Source: Allomuricauda sp.
GTDB taxonomy: Bacteria > Bacteroidota > Bacteroidia > Flavobacteriales > Flavobacteriaceae
Assembly: GCF_028280385.1 (NCBI RefSeq)
Contig: NZ_JANQLX010000017.1
Span: 1 to 64,000 of the forward strand
Length of the DNA stretch: 64,000 nt
Reading direction: 5' to 3'
Notes under the pieces: model-generated
The model's input: only the letters and a program-made list of their open reading frames with translations
Told to the model about the DNA's origin: nothing
Databases searched by the model: none
Program-made: the position numbers and the translations under genes
In this document: positions 46,062 through 58,556 of the stretch, piece by piece
How the letters are laid out: the number at the start of each line of letters is the position of its first letter
Position numbering within the stretch: position 1 is the stretch's first letter

Positions 46062-47595
46062 CCGCCAACGCTTTTTCACGTATGATCTCTGAGACGGGTT
46101 TGTTCTGCAAATGGCTTTCCAGCCATGATAGAATATCCAAGTACAGGAATGCCCGCTTTTCATAAGGGTGGTTCTCGTATTTTTTAAGCTCGTTATAAAG
46201 CTTCTGAAATTCGTTTTTAAGCTCACTTGGATATATGTCGCCCAGACTTCGAAGAAATTTGATCATTTCTTTCTGCACGGCATGTAAATCATTCATTTTC
46301 AACAAGAATTTGTAGGTACTTTTAAGTTGTACTTCCAAATGATAGTCCATGCCGGCCTCATAATGGGCCACTAAGCTAAGGACCCTTGCAAAGCACATGA
46401 GGTCCTCTCTCATTTTTAGGTTTTTATTGGTGATGATCTTCTTGAGATATACAATGCAGTTTTTGTGATCTCCGGTTCCAAAATACAAACACGCAATTTT
46501 ATAGTAAAGCAGCATAATATGATGCTCATCTATCCGGGGACGGTGCTTTTTTATACCGAACTCAATGATATTGACCAAATATAGTCCCTTCTCAAAGGTG
46601 CCTTCCAGAAAATGAAGATTCAATTTGTTGGAGTTGATGTACAAAAACGCAAGTGATCCTATGTTATCATTGTTTGGAAAACTGGAACTACTTACTTGCA
46701 ATTCCAATCGCTCCAAGGTTTCCCTAAATTGGGAACCATACTTCACAAAAAACAGGGCTTCCAATAAATAATGGTTCCCTTTGAGATAAAAAACCGGGTT
46801 TAGGGAAATCATTTCCTTGTTGTCATAAAAAAGGTCCACCCATTTACTGGCGTATTTATATGACGATAAAAAGTCCTGGGTAAGTAAACTGTACCACAGA
46901 TGCGCTTTGTACAACCACAACTTTTCACGAAAACCCAGTTGCTCCAAACTGAAGGTCGGAAGCTGTGCCTCAAAATAGCTTCTCACTTTTTGCAGGTCCT
47001 CATCGTTTCGGACATATCCTACTTTTAACATCATGCCGTAAAGCTGAAGTGAAAGGTTGGATAGTTTGCTGGTCAGTACGTTATCTTCTGAAAGTTGCTT
47101 GGCCTGCCTGGCCAATTCATCCGCGCGGTCCGGTATGCTCCTGGTAATATACTGGGTCTCTATAATCTTCTCGAGCTCCACAATTTCATAGGCTACATTT
47201 TTCTCCTCATTCTCAATAGCCATATTTTTGGCCTTGTCCAAAATTTTCAAACTCTGTTTATAAAGTCCTTTTTGGTACAAAATGGTGGCAAAATCCAATT
47301 GTTCGCGAATCTGGACCCTAATATTTTGGTTCACTGGATTTAATCGCAGGCTCACAAGAATCTGTTTGTACAGGTGGGCCTTTAAATTGGATAATTGTGC
47401 CTTTTTAACGATGCCACTCTCCAAAATCTGCTTTTCATCATAGCTCCGCATCTTGTCCAACAAATTGAAAAGTGCCAAAAATTTGGCATCGGTATTCACC
47501 CCAAGTCGCCCAACATACAGCTTAAACTGCCTTTTTTCCGATTTGGAAAGTGATTCAATCAACACGAACAAGGCGTCCTTATGGGTATTTGTCAT
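46051..47595 (-). CDS. Conserved helical protein of unknown function
   Basis: A 514-residue cytoplasmic protein predicted to be almost entirely helical. The N-terminal part (KDALFVLIESLSKSEKRQFKLYV, LLDKMRSYDEKQIL, AQLSNLKAHLYKQILVSLRL) is conserved in Bacteroidota, and the rest resembles TPR-like solenoid repeats (YQKGLYKQSLKILDKAKNMAIENEEKNVAYEIVELEKI). No catalytic motif is visible. It is divergent from leuA across a 146-bp gap with a long inverted repeat, and overlaps the RluA gene at its 3' end by 11 bp. Confidence 0.8.
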   Translation of the reverse strand: MTNTHKDALFVLIESLSKSEKRQFKLYVGRLGVNTDAKFLALFNLLDKMRSYDEKQILESGIVKKAQLSNLKAHLYKQILVSLRLNPVNQNIRVQIREQLDFATILYQKGLYKQSLKILDKAKNMAIENEEKNVAYEIVELEKIIETQYITRSIPDRADELARQAKQLSEDNVLTSKLSNLSLQLYGMMLKVGYVRNDEDLQKVRSYFEAQLPTFSLEQLGFREKLWLYKAHLWYSLLTQDFLSSYKYASKWVDLFYDNKEMISLNPVFYLKGNHYLLEALFFVKYGSQFRETLERLELQVSSSSFPNNDNIGSLAFLYINSNKLNLHFLEGTFEKGLYLVNIIEFGIKKHRPRIDEHHIMLLYYKIACLYFGTGDHKNCIVYLKKIITNKNLKMREDLMCFARVLSLVAHYEAGMDYHLEVQLKSTYKFLLKMNDLHAVQKEMIKFLRSLGDIYPSELKNEFQKLYNELKKYENHPYEKRAFLYLDILSWLESHLQNKPVSEIIREKALAVTR

Positions 47596-47615
47596 CGTAA
47601 AAAATATACATTAAC

Positions 47616-47656
47616 AAATTGTATTTCAGTAATTTACACTAACTAAAATACAATTT
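47616..47656. repeat. Inverted repeat in the leuA upstream region
   Basis: Bases 47616-47630 pair with 47642-47656 in 14 of 15 positions (11 bp perfect at the outer end) around an 11-base loop. It lies between the divergent starts at 47595 and 47742 and could be an operator or a leader hairpin; no T run follows. Confidence 0.5.
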
Positions 47657-47741
47657 AACGTTGTAATGGATTTTAGCAATTTATTCTTCATGCCAAGCGC
47701 TGGGCTATCTTCGTATAGATTAGATAAAACTGGCTTAGATA

Positions 47742-48914
47742 ATGGGTAAAGATAAGGTACAAATTTTTGATACAACCCTACGGGATGGCGAACAAGTCCC
47801 GGGTTGTAAATTGGACACAAAACAGAAGTTGGTCATTGCCGAAAGATTGGATGAATTGGGAGTTGATATTATCGAGGCTGGCTTTCCCATTTCAAGTCCT
47901 GGCGATTTTAAATCCGTGCAGGAAATTGCCCAACTTGTAAAGAATGCAACAGTTTGTGGTCTAACCAGGGCTGTCAAAAAAGATATTGAGGTGGCTGCCG
48001 ATGCCATCAAAGTGGCCAAACGACCAAGAATACATACTGGGATAGGCACTTCCGATTCGCATATAAAATTCAAGTTCAATTCTACCCGAGACAAGATTAT
48101 AGAACGAGCGGTGGATGCAGTGGCCTACGCAAAGTCTTTTGTGGAAGATGTGGAGTTTTATGCCGAGGATGCGGGTCGTACGGACAATGAATATTTGGCA
48201 CGGGTCTGCGAGGCTGTGATCAAAGCCGGGGCCACGGTGCTTAACATTCCGGATACCACGGGCTACTGTTTACCCGAGGAATATGGGGCCAAGATGAAAT
48301 ACCTCAAGGAAAATGTGAAGGGTATTGACAAGGCGATTTTGTCCTGCCATTGCCACAATGACCTTGGATTGGCCACGGCCAACTCCATCGCCGGGGTTAT
48401 CAATGGGGCCAGACAGATAGAATGTACCATTAATGGAATTGGAGAGCGGGCCGGTAATACCAGTTTGGAGGAAGTGGTCATGATCTTAAGACAGCATCCA
48501 TACTTAAATCTGGACACCGATATCAACAGTCAATTGTTGCTTTCCACAAGTCAAATGGTTTCCCAGAAAATGGGCATGCCCGTGCAGCCCAACAAGGCCA
48601 TTGTAGGTTCCAATGCCTTTGCCCACAGTTCAGGAATTCACCAGGACGGGGTCATCAAACAACGGGAGACTTATGAGATCATTGATCCCAAAGATGTGGG
48701 CGTCAGTGAATCTGCCATTGTGCTTACCGCCAGAAGTGGGCGCGCCGCCTTGGCCTATAGGGCCAAAAACGTAGGTTACGAACTCACCAAATTACAGCTG
48801 GATGTGGTCTATGAAAATTTCTTAAAGTTTGCAGACCGCAAAAAGGAAATTGTGGACGAGGATATCCATGAAATTATTGAAACCAGCGGAATTTCAATCC
48901 AGAGTATGGCCTAA
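47742..48914 (+). CDS. leuA: 2-isopropylmalate synthase, short form
   Basis: A 390-residue enzyme that condenses 2-oxoisovalerate and acetyl-CoA, the first committed step of leucine synthesis. The TIM barrel has [19 protein letters not shown], the metal ligands H203 and H205 (CHCHND) and [16 protein letters not shown]. The segment [12 protein letters not shown] belongs to the linking subdomains. The protein ends before the C-terminal leucine-binding regulatory domain (about 120 residues in E. coli LeuA), so leucine feedback by that route should be missing. leuB follows 29 bp downstream; leuC and leuD are not adjacent. Homocitrate or citramalate synthase activity cannot be excluded, but the leuB neighbour argues for LeuA. 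Confidence 0.9.
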   Translation: MGKDKVQIFDTTLRDGEQVPGCKLDTKQKLVIAERLDELGVDIIEAGFPISSPGDFKSVQEIAQLVKNATVCGLTRAVKKDIEVAADAIKVAKRPRIHTGIGTSDSHIKFKFNSTRDKIIERAVDAVAYAKSFVEDVEFYAEDAGRTDNEYLARVCEAVIKAGATVLNIPDTTGYCLPEEYGAKMKYLKENVKGIDKAILSCHCHNDLGLATANSIAGVINGARQIECTINGIGERAGNTSLEEVVMILRQHPYLNLDTDINSQLLLSTSQMVSQKMGMPVQPNKAIVGSNAFAHSSGIHQDGVIKQRETYEIIDPKDVGVSESAIVLTARSGRAALAYRAKNVGYELTKLQLDVVYENFLKFADRKKEIVDEDIHEIIETSGISIQSMA

Positions 48915-48943
48915 ATCAGCGAAGGATTCCAAAATACCACAAG

Positions 48944-50062
48944 ATGAACTTGAACATTGCATTGTTGCCCGGAGATGGTATTGGACCCGAAGTTTTGGCC
49001 CAGTCTGTAAAATGCCTTCAGGCTGTTGAGGAAACATTTAACCACCACTTCAATTTTAAGGAAGCCGTTGTAGGTGCCATTGCCATTGACAGAAAAGGTA
49101 CTCCCCTCCCCGATGCCACCCTAAAACTTTGCAAGGAAGCTGATGCCGTGTTGTTTGGTGCCATTGGCGACCCAAAATTTGACAACAATCCCGAAGCCAA
49201 GGTCAGACCAGAGCAAGGGCTTTTGAAATTGCGGAAGGAATTGGGTCTTTATACCAATATAAGACCGGTAAAAGTCTTTCCCAGTTTGATCCAAAATTCC
49301 CCATTGAGGCCGGATATTATTGCGGGAACGGATTTTACCATTTATCGCGAATTGACCGGGGGTATTTATTTTGGGGAAAAACATCTAAACGAAGACGGTA
49401 CTGTGGCATCCGACCTTTGCACCTATTCCGAAAAGGAAATAAGCAGAATTGCCCATATGGCCTTTAAGGCCGCCAAAAATAGACGTAACAAACTTACGCT
49501 GGTGGACAAGGCCAATGTGCTGGAGTCATCCCGTCTGTGGCGTAAAGTGGTCACCCGAATTGGGGAAAGTTACCCAGAAGTTACACTGGAGTACATGTTT
49601 GTGGACAATGCCGCCATGCAGATCATCCTCAATCCAAAACAGTTTGATGTTATCCTAACCGAAAACATGTTTGGAGATATCATTTCGGATGAGGGAAGCG
49701 TTATTGGCGGTTCCATTGGATTGTTGGCGTCTGCCTCCGTTGGTGATGACAACGCCCTGTTTGAGCCCATTCATGGGTCTTATCCCCAGGCTAAGGGAAT
49801 GGATATTGCCAATCCCATTGCCTCTATTTTGTCCGTTGCCATGTTGTTGGAGCACTTTGGTCTTTATGAAGAGGCCATGGCAGTACGGGAGGCAGTGGAC
49901 AAGTCCCTGAAAAAAGGTGTGGTCACCCCAGACTTGTTGGCCGATAGCCAATACGGCACCAATCAAGTTGGTGACTACGTAGCCGAAAACATTGTGGACA
50001 ATGGAGAGGATTTCAACATGAACGACGAGAACATAGATTTGGGCAAATCCACCATCATCTAG
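48944..50062 (+). CDS. leuB: 3-isopropylmalate dehydrogenase
   Basis: A 372-residue NAD-dependent enzyme of leucine synthesis (3-isopropylmalate to 2-oxoisocaproate after decarboxylation). Signature segments are [100 protein letters not shown] and EPIHGSYP. The length is normal for the family. It is the second gene of the leuA-leuB pair and overlaps the convergent TlpA-like gene by 8 bp. Confidence 0.97.
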   Translation: MNLNIALLPGDGIGPEVLAQSVKCLQAVEETFNHHFNFKEAVVGAIAIDRKGTPLPDATLKLCKEADAVLFGAIGDPKFDNNPEAKVRPEQGLLKLRKELGLYTNIRPVKVFPSLIQNSPLRPDIIAGTDFTIYRELTGGIYFGEKHLNEDGTVASDLCTYSEKEISRIAHMAFKAAKNRRNKLTLVDKANVLESSRLWRKVVTRIGESYPEVTLEYMFVDNAAMQIILNPKQFDVILTENMFGDIISDEGSVIGGSIGLLASASVGDDNALFEPIHGSYPQAKGMDIANPIASILSVAMLLEHFGLYEEAMAVREAVDKSLKKGVVTPDLLADSQYGTNQVGDYVAENIVDNGEDFNMNDENIDLGKSTII

Positions 50063-51296
50063 CCACCACTTCTTCCTTTTGGGTCATCTGTTTAATGGTT
50101 TCCCAAAATTCCTTTTTGAATGCCTCATGTTTTTCACCCGTGGCGGGTCCGTTGAAACCTGTGTGAATCTTCTTGACACTTCCATCCTTATCAATATAAA
50201 TCGTGGTTGGGTACGAAAGCACATGATTTAACATGGGTAATTTTTCATTGGCCTTTTGTTTACTCGAAGTTCCGAATTGGGCCAACAAAACAGGATAATC
50301 AAGTCCGGTTCGTTCACGCAATCTTGCAATGCCGTCCAACGCTTTTTGTTTTGTCTTGGCATATTCAAAGGCCAGGGCCACGAACTGCACTTCCAAATCG
50401 GGATTGTTCTTCAGGAAATCCACATAAAACCGGGTTTCATCCAAACAATTGGGACACCACGTCCCCATAATTTGTACCAAAACGGGCTTGTTGGAAAACT
50501 GAGGGTCGGAGAGACTAATCAATTTTCCATTCTCATCTTCAAAGGAAAAATCGAATTTTTCATAGCCTTCTTTTAAATAGGTCAACGAATTGGCATCCTC
50601 TAGTTCAAACGCCTCATTTCGTTTTCCTTGGAAAGGGGAGACAAAATGGTTTCCAGAATAGAAAGTCCCCTGCATGGTACTATCGGAAACCATGGCGGTA
50701 AACAGAAAAACATGGGCCCCGTCAAAGGCGGACAATTTTAAACTATTGCCATTAATGGCACCTTCCAAATATCGATAATCCCCCGAATGGGTTCTAAACG
50801 TGCCGGTCACTTTGTTACCCGATTGGGTAAAAATCCCTTTCCCCGGGTACTGGTTATCCTGTCCAAAATTAAAATAGGTCTCCCATACCCCGGATACATC
50901 GGTTGCCGCTTCCTCCGTAATTTCAAACCGATCGCGTTTTCCAAAAGTGGCATGAAATGGCACAATCCTGTTCAAGCTCTCCTTTATAAAACTTCCCTGG
51001 ATAACATTTTGATCATAGGTTCCGGATATATACCCTTCAAAAATGGGCATTTGAATATGTATGCTTCCATTTTTCGCGGTAATTTCATCCACAACCACCA
51101 CTTCATCATCATTGAACATCTTCATAAGATAATTCCCATTGTCATCTTTGTAAATAGAAAAGTTAAAGGGTAGGGTTTCCGAATCCGAAACATCCATCCC
51201 ACCCCACCAATCTCCTGTTCTCAAAGGCTTATCCGTCTCTCCACAAGAAAAAAATAAAAAAAATGAACCCAGAAGTATCAGTCCAAAATTGCGCAT
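50055..51296 (-). CDS. TlpA-like thioredoxin-domain lipoprotein
   Basis: A 413-residue lipoprotein (signal [15 protein letters not shown]). The first 230 residues are a beta-rich region with repeated strands ([41 protein letters not shown]). The last 150 are a TlpA/AhpC-type thioredoxin domain with the redox motif [10 protein letters not shown] and the cis-Pro in [12 protein letters not shown]. It should act as a thiol-disulfide reductase outside the cytoplasm. This N-terminal extension is common in Bacteroidota TlpA proteins; its ligand is unknown. It runs convergently into leuB with an 8-bp overlap. Confidence 0.88.
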   Translation of the reverse strand: MRNFGLILLGSFFLFFSCGETDKPLRTGDWWGGMDVSDSETLPFNFSIYKDDNGNYLMKMFNDDEVVVVDEITAKNGSIHIQMPIFEGYISGTYDQNVIQGSFIKESLNRIVPFHATFGKRDRFEITEEAATDVSGVWETYFNFGQDNQYPGKGIFTQSGNKVTGTFRTHSGDYRYLEGAINGNSLKLSAFDGAHVFLFTAMVSDSTMQGTFYSGNHFVSPFQGKRNEAFELEDANSLTYLKEGYEKFDFSFEDENGKLISLSDPQFSNKPVLVQIMGTWCPNCLDETRFYVDFLKNNPDLEVQFVALAFEYAKTKQKALDGIARLRERTGLDYPVLLAQFGTSSKQKANEKLPMLNHVLSYPTTIYIDKDGSVKKIHTGFNGPATGEKHEAFKKEFWETIKQMTQKEEVVAR

Positions 51297-51397
51297 ACCT
51301 TTTTTAATTTGGATTAAATATCGGAATTCCCTTTCAATACTTACATCAAAGTCGTAAATCCCATTCTCATTTACATGGTATGTCGTTCTCTATTTTT

Positions 51398-51405
51398 TAT
51401 CTTTG
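51398..51405 (+). promoter_or_regulatory. Putative -7 element of pheT
   Basis: TATCTTTG matches TAnnTTTG exactly and sits 20 bp before the pheT ATG, leaving a short leader. No TTTG is found at the proper distance upstream. Confidence 0.4.
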
Positions 51406-51424
51406 TCCACTTTAAAATTGGGGC

Positions 51425-53845
51425 ATGAAGATTTCTTACAACTGGTTAAAGCAGTTTTTGCAAATAGATTGGGAAGCTGAAAAGACTGGGGAGCTATTAA
51501 CCGATTTAGGTCTTGAAGTGGAGGGCATCTCCAATTTTGAATCCGTTAAGGGAGGTTTAAAGGGCGTTGTGGTCGGCCATGTCCTCACTTGCAAGCAGCA
51601 CCCCAATGCTGACCGTTTAAAACTCACCACTGTTGATGTAGGCCAAGGCGATTCGTTGCAAATTGTATGCGGTGCCCCCAATGTGGCAGCAGGTCAAAAA
51701 GTACCGGTGGCCACCATTGGTACCACACTGTACAGCAAGGAAGGCGAAGCTTGGCAAATCAAGAAGGGAAAAATACGCGGGGAGGAAAGCCATGGTATGA
51801 TCTGCGCAGAGGATGAACTTGGCCTGGGAGAAAGTCATGATGGGATCATGGTGTTGAGCGATATCTTAAAACCGGGCACCCCTTGTGCTGAGGTTTTTGA
51901 AATTGAGAACGACCAAGTTTTTGAAATTGGTCTAACCCCAAACCGAGCTGATGCCATGAGTCATTTTGGAGTGGCTCGCGACCTGAAGGCCGGATTGGAG
52001 CAAAAAGAAATCCAAAAGGGATTGTTGACCCCTTCCACAAGTAATTTTTTGATAGACAACCGATCTCTTAAAATTGATGTGGAGGTAATGGACAGTCAAT
52101 TGGCACCAAGATACTGCGGGGTAACCATTAGCAATCTTATTGTGCAGGAATCCCCGGACTGGCTCAAAAACAGATTGAAAGCCATCGGCCTATCGCCCAT
52201 CAACAACGTGGTGGACGTCACCAATTATGTGCTGCACGAACTGGGGCAACCCCTACACGCTTTTGATGCTTCCAAGATAAAAGGCAACAAAATTGAGGTA
52301 AAGACACTACCTGCCGGAACAAAGTTTATCACATTGGATGATGTGGAACGGGAGCTCCATGAAGACGATCTAATGATTTGCGATAGTGAAAAACCCATGT
52401 GTATTGCAGGTGTTTTTGGTGGAATCAATTCTGGGGTCACGGAAGATACCACGGCCATCTTTTTGGAGAGTGCTTACTTTGATCCCGTTTCCATAAGAAA
52501 ATCCGCTAAGCGCCACGGACTGAATACTGATGCTTCTTTCCGATTTGAGCGTGGAATCGACATCAACACTACGGAATACGCCTTAAGACGGGCCGCCTTA
52601 TTGATCAAAGAGATTGCCGGGGGCGACATCAGCTCTGAGGTGGTTGATCTCTATCCCAAAAAGGCCCAGGAACGCCAGGTGTTTTTGACTTTTGACAAAA
52701 TCAATTCACTTATTGGACAGGAAATACCAAGGGATACCATCAAGTCCATTTTGTCCTCCTTGGAAATCAAGGTCAATAATGTTACCGAATCCGGATTGGG
52801 GCTCACCATCCCCAATTACAGGGTTGATGTGGAACGCGAAGTGGATGTGATCGAGGAAATCCTCAGGGTGTATGGATACAACAACATTGACTACAAAGAG
52901 AAGTTGACGGCTTCCATTGCCCAGACCTCCAAATTTGAAAACCACAGGATTCAGGATGTGGTGGCCAATATGTTATCGGCCCAAGGATTCTTTGAAATCA
53001 TGACCAATAGCTTGGTGGCCGCAGATAGTGAGGCTTTGCTGGAATCAGGCAAAACACCGGTAAGCATGTTAAACCCATTGAGTGCCGATCTATCCATCTT
53101 ACGTACCCAAATGCTCTTATCCGGATTGCAGACGATTGCCTATAATTTGAATCGGCAGAAAACCGACTTGAAGTTCTATGAATTTGGTAAAACCTACCAG
53201 AAGCAAAACGGCAAACATTCGGAAAAACAACATTTGTCGGTTTTGATCACGGGAGAAAGGAATGCCAACCATTGGGTAAATACAGCCACCAAAACGGACT
53301 TTTTCTATTTAAAGGGCACCCTTGATACCATTTTTGAAAGACTTGGGCTTAAAAGCATCCAAGCGGAACCCTATCAGGGCAGCATATATTCAGAGGGACT
53401 TACCTATTCCATGAATGGAGCTCCAGTGGGAAGTTTCGGACTGGTCTCAAAATCCATTCTAAAAGCCTTTGACATTAAGCAAGAAGTTTTCCATGCTGAT
53501 TTGGACTGGGATATCCTGCTCAAAAAAATACGCACGGAAAATGTAGTGTTCACGGAAATTCCAAAGTACCCGGAAGTTTCACGTGATTTGGCCCTTTTAC
53601 TGGATGAAGATATTTCTTTCCAAAAAGTATATGATCTGGCCTGGAGCACTGAAAAGAATCTGCTCAAGAAAGTAAGTTTGTTCGATGTTTATGTGGGTAA
53701 AAACCTTCCCGAAGGGAAAAAGTCCTATGCAGTGAGCTTTACACTATTGGATGAAAAGAAAACCCTAACAGATAAGCAGATAGACAAAATAATGTCCAAA
53801 CTGACTTCACGCTATCAAAAGGAATTGGGAGCTGAACTAAGGTAG
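51425..53845 (+). CDS. pheT: Phenylalanyl-tRNA synthetase beta subunit
   Basis: An 806-residue tRNA synthetase subunit. It has an N-terminal tRNA-binding (OB) domain with HVLTCKQHPNADRLKLTTVDVG and GAPNVAAGQ (about 40-150), the B3/B4 editing domain with NNVVDVTNYVLHELGQPLHAFD, the B5 domain (LTIPNYRVDVEREVDVIEEI), a degenerate class II core and a C-terminal anticodon-binding FDX-ACB domain (PKYPEVSRDLALLLDE). It pairs with the alpha subunit, which is not adjacent here. Size and all domains are normal. It overlaps the convergent fasciclin gene by 9 bp. Confidence 0.98.
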   Translation: MKISYNWLKQFLQIDWEAEKTGELLTDLGLEVEGISNFESVKGGLKGVVVGHVLTCKQHPNADRLKLTTVDVGQGDSLQIVCGAPNVAAGQKVPVATIGTTLYSKEGEAWQIKKGKIRGEESHGMICAEDELGLGESHDGIMVLSDILKPGTPCAEVFEIENDQVFEIGLTPNRADAMSHFGVARDLKAGLEQKEIQKGLLTPSTSNFLIDNRSLKIDVEVMDSQLAPRYCGVTISNLIVQESPDWLKNRLKAIGLSPINNVVDVTNYVLHELGQPLHAFDASKIKGNKIEVKTLPAGTKFITLDDVERELHEDDLMICDSEKPMCIAGVFGGINSGVTEDTTAIFLESAYFDPVSIRKSAKRHGLNTDASFRFERGIDINTTEYALRRAALLIKEIAGGDISSEVVDLYPKKAQERQVFLTFDKINSLIGQEIPRDTIKSILSSLEIKVNNVTESGLGLTIPNYRVDVEREVDVIEEILRVYGYNNIDYKEKLTASIAQTSKFENHRIQDVVANMLSAQGFFEIMTNSLVAADSEALLESGKTPVSMLNPLSADLSILRTQMLLSGLQTIAYNLNRQKTDLKFYEFGKTYQKQNGKHSEKQHLSVLITGERNANHWVNTATKTDFFYLKGTLDTIFERLGLKSIQAEPYQGSIYSEGLTYSMNGAPVGSFGLVSKSILKAFDIKQEVFHADLDWDILLKKIRTENVVFTEIPKYPEVSRDLALLLDEDISFQKVYDLAWSTEKNLLKKVSLFDVYVGKNLPEGKKSYAVSFTLLDEKKTLTDKQIDKIMSKLTSRYQKELGAELR

Positions 53846-54388
53846 GGAACCCCAGGTCAAGGGAACAATTACACTATCTATTTCGTGAATCACCCGATTA
53901 CCCTGGCTCACATCCGCGGTGGTGATTCTGGCTGTGTTTCCGGCAGGGTCGGTCAAGATAATATCATACCCGTCCAAATGTGCAACCAATTTTTTACCCT
54001 GAATGGTGGTAAAACTTGCCTTCCCATTTCCACGGCACATGGCCCTTAACATGCGGGAGGCGGTAAGATGGCCGGCAACAATGTGGTAACTCAACAGCGT
54101 TTTTAGCTCACTTTTGTCCTTGGAATTCAACAGTTCTTGAATCTTACCATTGGAAAAGCGCTCAAAGGCGGCATCTGAAGGGGCAAAAACCGTAAAAGGT
54201 CCGGCATTTTCCAAAACCGCATCCATTTCGGTGGCCCTAACCGCTTCAAACAGAATCTTATGTCGGTCTGATTGGTTGGTTTTCACCATTGCTAAATCTT
54301 CTGAAACAGCATCAGTTTCCTGGGCGGAAACCACTGCCGAAAAGGCAAGACATAGACCAAGTAGGGTTTTGGTAAAAGGGGCTCTCAT
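53837..54388 (-). CDS. Fasciclin (FAS1) domain secreted protein
   Basis: A 183-residue exported protein with a Sec signal ending near VVSAQ and one FAS1 domain: the H1 block GPFTVFAPSDAAFERF and the H2-like block TTADVSQGNRVIHEIDSVIVP are clear. FAS1 domains mediate adhesion and cell-surface or matrix contacts; the bacterial role is unknown. It is a single gene, tail to tail with pheT. Confidence 0.92.
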   Translation of the reverse strand: MRAPFTKTLLGLCLAFSAVVSAQETDAVSEDLAMVKTNQSDRHKILFEAVRATEMDAVLENAGPFTVFAPSDAAFERFSNGKIQELLNSKDKSELKTLLSYHIVAGHLTASRMLRAMCRGNGKASFTTIQGKKLVAHLDGYDIILTDPAGNTARITTADVSQGNRVIHEIDSVIVPLTWGSLP

Positions 54389-54581
54389 TTTAGTGCTCTA
54401 ATCTTTGGGACTTTCTATTGCAACACCCAAAACGGGCGTTTTTACGTTTAAATGCCAAAAACTTCGATAAGATACATTATTTTGACCAATCAGCCCAGTT
54501 ATCCCGTACCCTTTGACGTATTTAACAAAATGTTAACATTTCGCCAAATTTCCAACAGGTCAAACCTTTTTTTCAATTCAT

Positions 54582-54589
54582 TAACTTTG
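54582..54589 (+). promoter_or_regulatory. Putative -7 element of the 54613 gene
   Basis: TAACTTTG matches TAnnTTTG exactly. Transcription from it would begin near 54595, which favours the ATG at 54613 as start over the TTG at 54601. No matching -33 element is seen. Confidence 0.4.
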
Positions 54590-54612
54590 AAGGAATTGCA
54601 TTGAAAAGGAAC

Positions 54613-57062
<2,450 letters not shown>

Positions 57063-57096
57063 CTAGCCATTAACAAGCTGAGCTTTAAGCTATCCT

Positions 57097-57104
57097 TAAT
57101 TTTG
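57097..57104 (+). promoter_or_regulatory. Putative -7 element of the 57131 gene
   Basis: TAATTTTG fits TAnnTTTG exactly, 27 bp before the preferred ATG at 57131. A -33 element is not evident. Confidence 0.35.
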
Positions 57105-57130
57105 TGATTCGAATGTGATTGAATCCTTGT

Positions 57131-58516
57131 ATGATTAGATTATTACTCGGCCTCTCCCTTTTATCGATTTTGGCGTGTTCTGAAAGATCAGGAGAGTGCC
57201 CTACAGTCTTTTTTGGAGGTGAGATTGTTAACCCCACAAGCGATTATGTCGTTCTCTACAGGAACGATACCTATATTGATTCCGTAAAACTAGACAGGGG
57301 CAATAAGTTCTCTTTTAAACTTCAGGGAATAGAAGAGGGATTGTACCATTTTGACCACAGCCCCGAACTACAATATTTGTATCTGCAGGAAGGCGACAGT
57401 ATCCTGATTCGTTTGAACACCATGGAATTTGACGAGTCCTTGGTATTTTCCGGTCAGGGCAGTGAGATCAACAACTTTCTTATTGAAATGTTCTTGGCCC
57501 ATGAGGATGAGGAACAAGAGGTGTATGCCCTATACCATTTACCTCCAGAGGAATTCAGAATGAAGATGGACTCCCTACAGGCCGCTAAACTGGAGCAACT
57601 GAACGAGCTAATTTCCGAGAACAAACTCTCCGACAAGGCCATTGATTTGGCCATGGCCTCGGTAAACTTTCAGAGTTTTACCCATAGGGAAGCCTACCCA
57701 TTTTACCACAAGAAGAAAACGGGTAAAGAGGAATTCCCTGATTTGCCCGACAGTTTTTACGCTTATCGCAAAACGGTGGACCTAAACAATAGGGAGTTGG
57801 CCTATTTTAGACCCTACTTTGATTATATCAAATATCATTTTGGCAACCTTTCCTATATGGCCTGCATGGAGGACTGTGGGGTGATGGAGAAACCATCCAT
57901 GGGAAGATTGCACTACAATAAGCACAAATTGAGTTTGGTGGACAGCCTGGTCCAGGACAACGAACTCAGAAACCTCTTGTTCCGCAACATTGCCACGGAT
58001 TACCTGCTCCGCGAACATACGGCCAGTCAAGAATGCCAAATTTTCATCGATAAGTTCCGAAAGCTTTCTTCTAATGACGAGCACAAGGAAGAGATTGACG
58101 GTCTTTATGAGGGTATACAAAACCTACAGCCCAATAAAGTGCTGCCCGAGATTACCATTGTTGATGTGAACAATGAAACCGTCTCCATCAACGACATCGG
58201 CAAGAACAAAAAGACGGTCTTCTATTTCTGGACCGGCAGCCAAAGAAGACACCTTAAAAAAGTGGTCCATCTTGTAGCCGAGCTACAAAAAAAACATCCA
58301 GATTATGATTTTGTGGGCATCAATGTAAAAACAGGCTATACCCAGTGGCAGAACTTATTGGAGGAGTTTAATATGGATAAGGCCAAGCAATACCACGGTG
58401 CCGACTTCCATGAAATCCAGACCACAATGATCCTGGATGATCTATACAAATGCGTGATCACGGAAGACAATGTGATCGTTGATGCCTTTGCCAATCTAAA
58501 AAAGCCCCAAATCTAA
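57131..58516 (+). CDS. Lipoprotein with thioredoxin-like fold lacking the CxxC motif
   Basis: About 461 residues from ATG 57131 (MIRLLLGLSLLSILACS, lipobox Cys at about 17). The N-terminal region is a beta domain like the DUF4369 domain of Bacteroidota TlpA lipoproteins (GGEIVNPTSDYVVLYRNDTYIDSVKLD). The middle is helical. The C-terminal part is thioredoxin-like (KKTVFYFWTGSQRRHLKKVVHLVAEL, DYDFVGINVK, TTMILDD), but the place of WCxxC is taken by WTGSQRR, so it cannot do normal dithiol chemistry. It may be a binding protein derived from a TlpA ancestor. Confidence 0.8.
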   Translation: MIRLLLGLSLLSILACSERSGECPTVFFGGEIVNPTSDYVVLYRNDTYIDSVKLDRGNKFSFKLQGIEEGLYHFDHSPELQYLYLQEGDSILIRLNTMEFDESLVFSGQGSEINNFLIEMFLAHEDEEQEVYALYHLPPEEFRMKMDSLQAAKLEQLNELISENKLSDKAIDLAMASVNFQSFTHREAYPFYHKKKTGKEEFPDLPDSFYAYRKTVDLNNRELAYFRPYFDYIKYHFGNLSYMACMEDCGVMEKPSMGRLHYNKHKLSLVDSLVQDNELRNLLFRNIATDYLLREHTASQECQIFIDKFRKLSSNDEHKEEIDGLYEGIQNLQPNKVLPEITIVDVNNETVSINDIGKNKKTVFYFWTGSQRRHLKKVVHLVAELQKKHPDYDFVGINVKTGYTQWQNLLEEFNMDKAKQYHGADFHEIQTTMILDDLYKCVITEDNVIVDAFANLKKPQI

Positions 58517-58535
58517 ATTCAGGGCTTTATTTTCA
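58501..58535. terminator. Bidirectional terminator between 57131 gene and fsa
   Basis: AAAGCCC (58501-58507) pairs with GGGCTTT (58522-58528). On the minus strand a run of T follows the stem, giving a good terminator for fsa; on the plus strand ATTTTC follows. The stem overlaps the last codons of the plus-strand gene. Confidence 0.8.
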
Positions 58536-58556
58536 AAATAACTTGTGGGTGTTGTA

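Noticed and set aside
54150..54401. 83-codon plus-strand frame within the fasciclin gene region
   Set aside because: Antisense shadow of the fasciclin domain; no start signal or family match.
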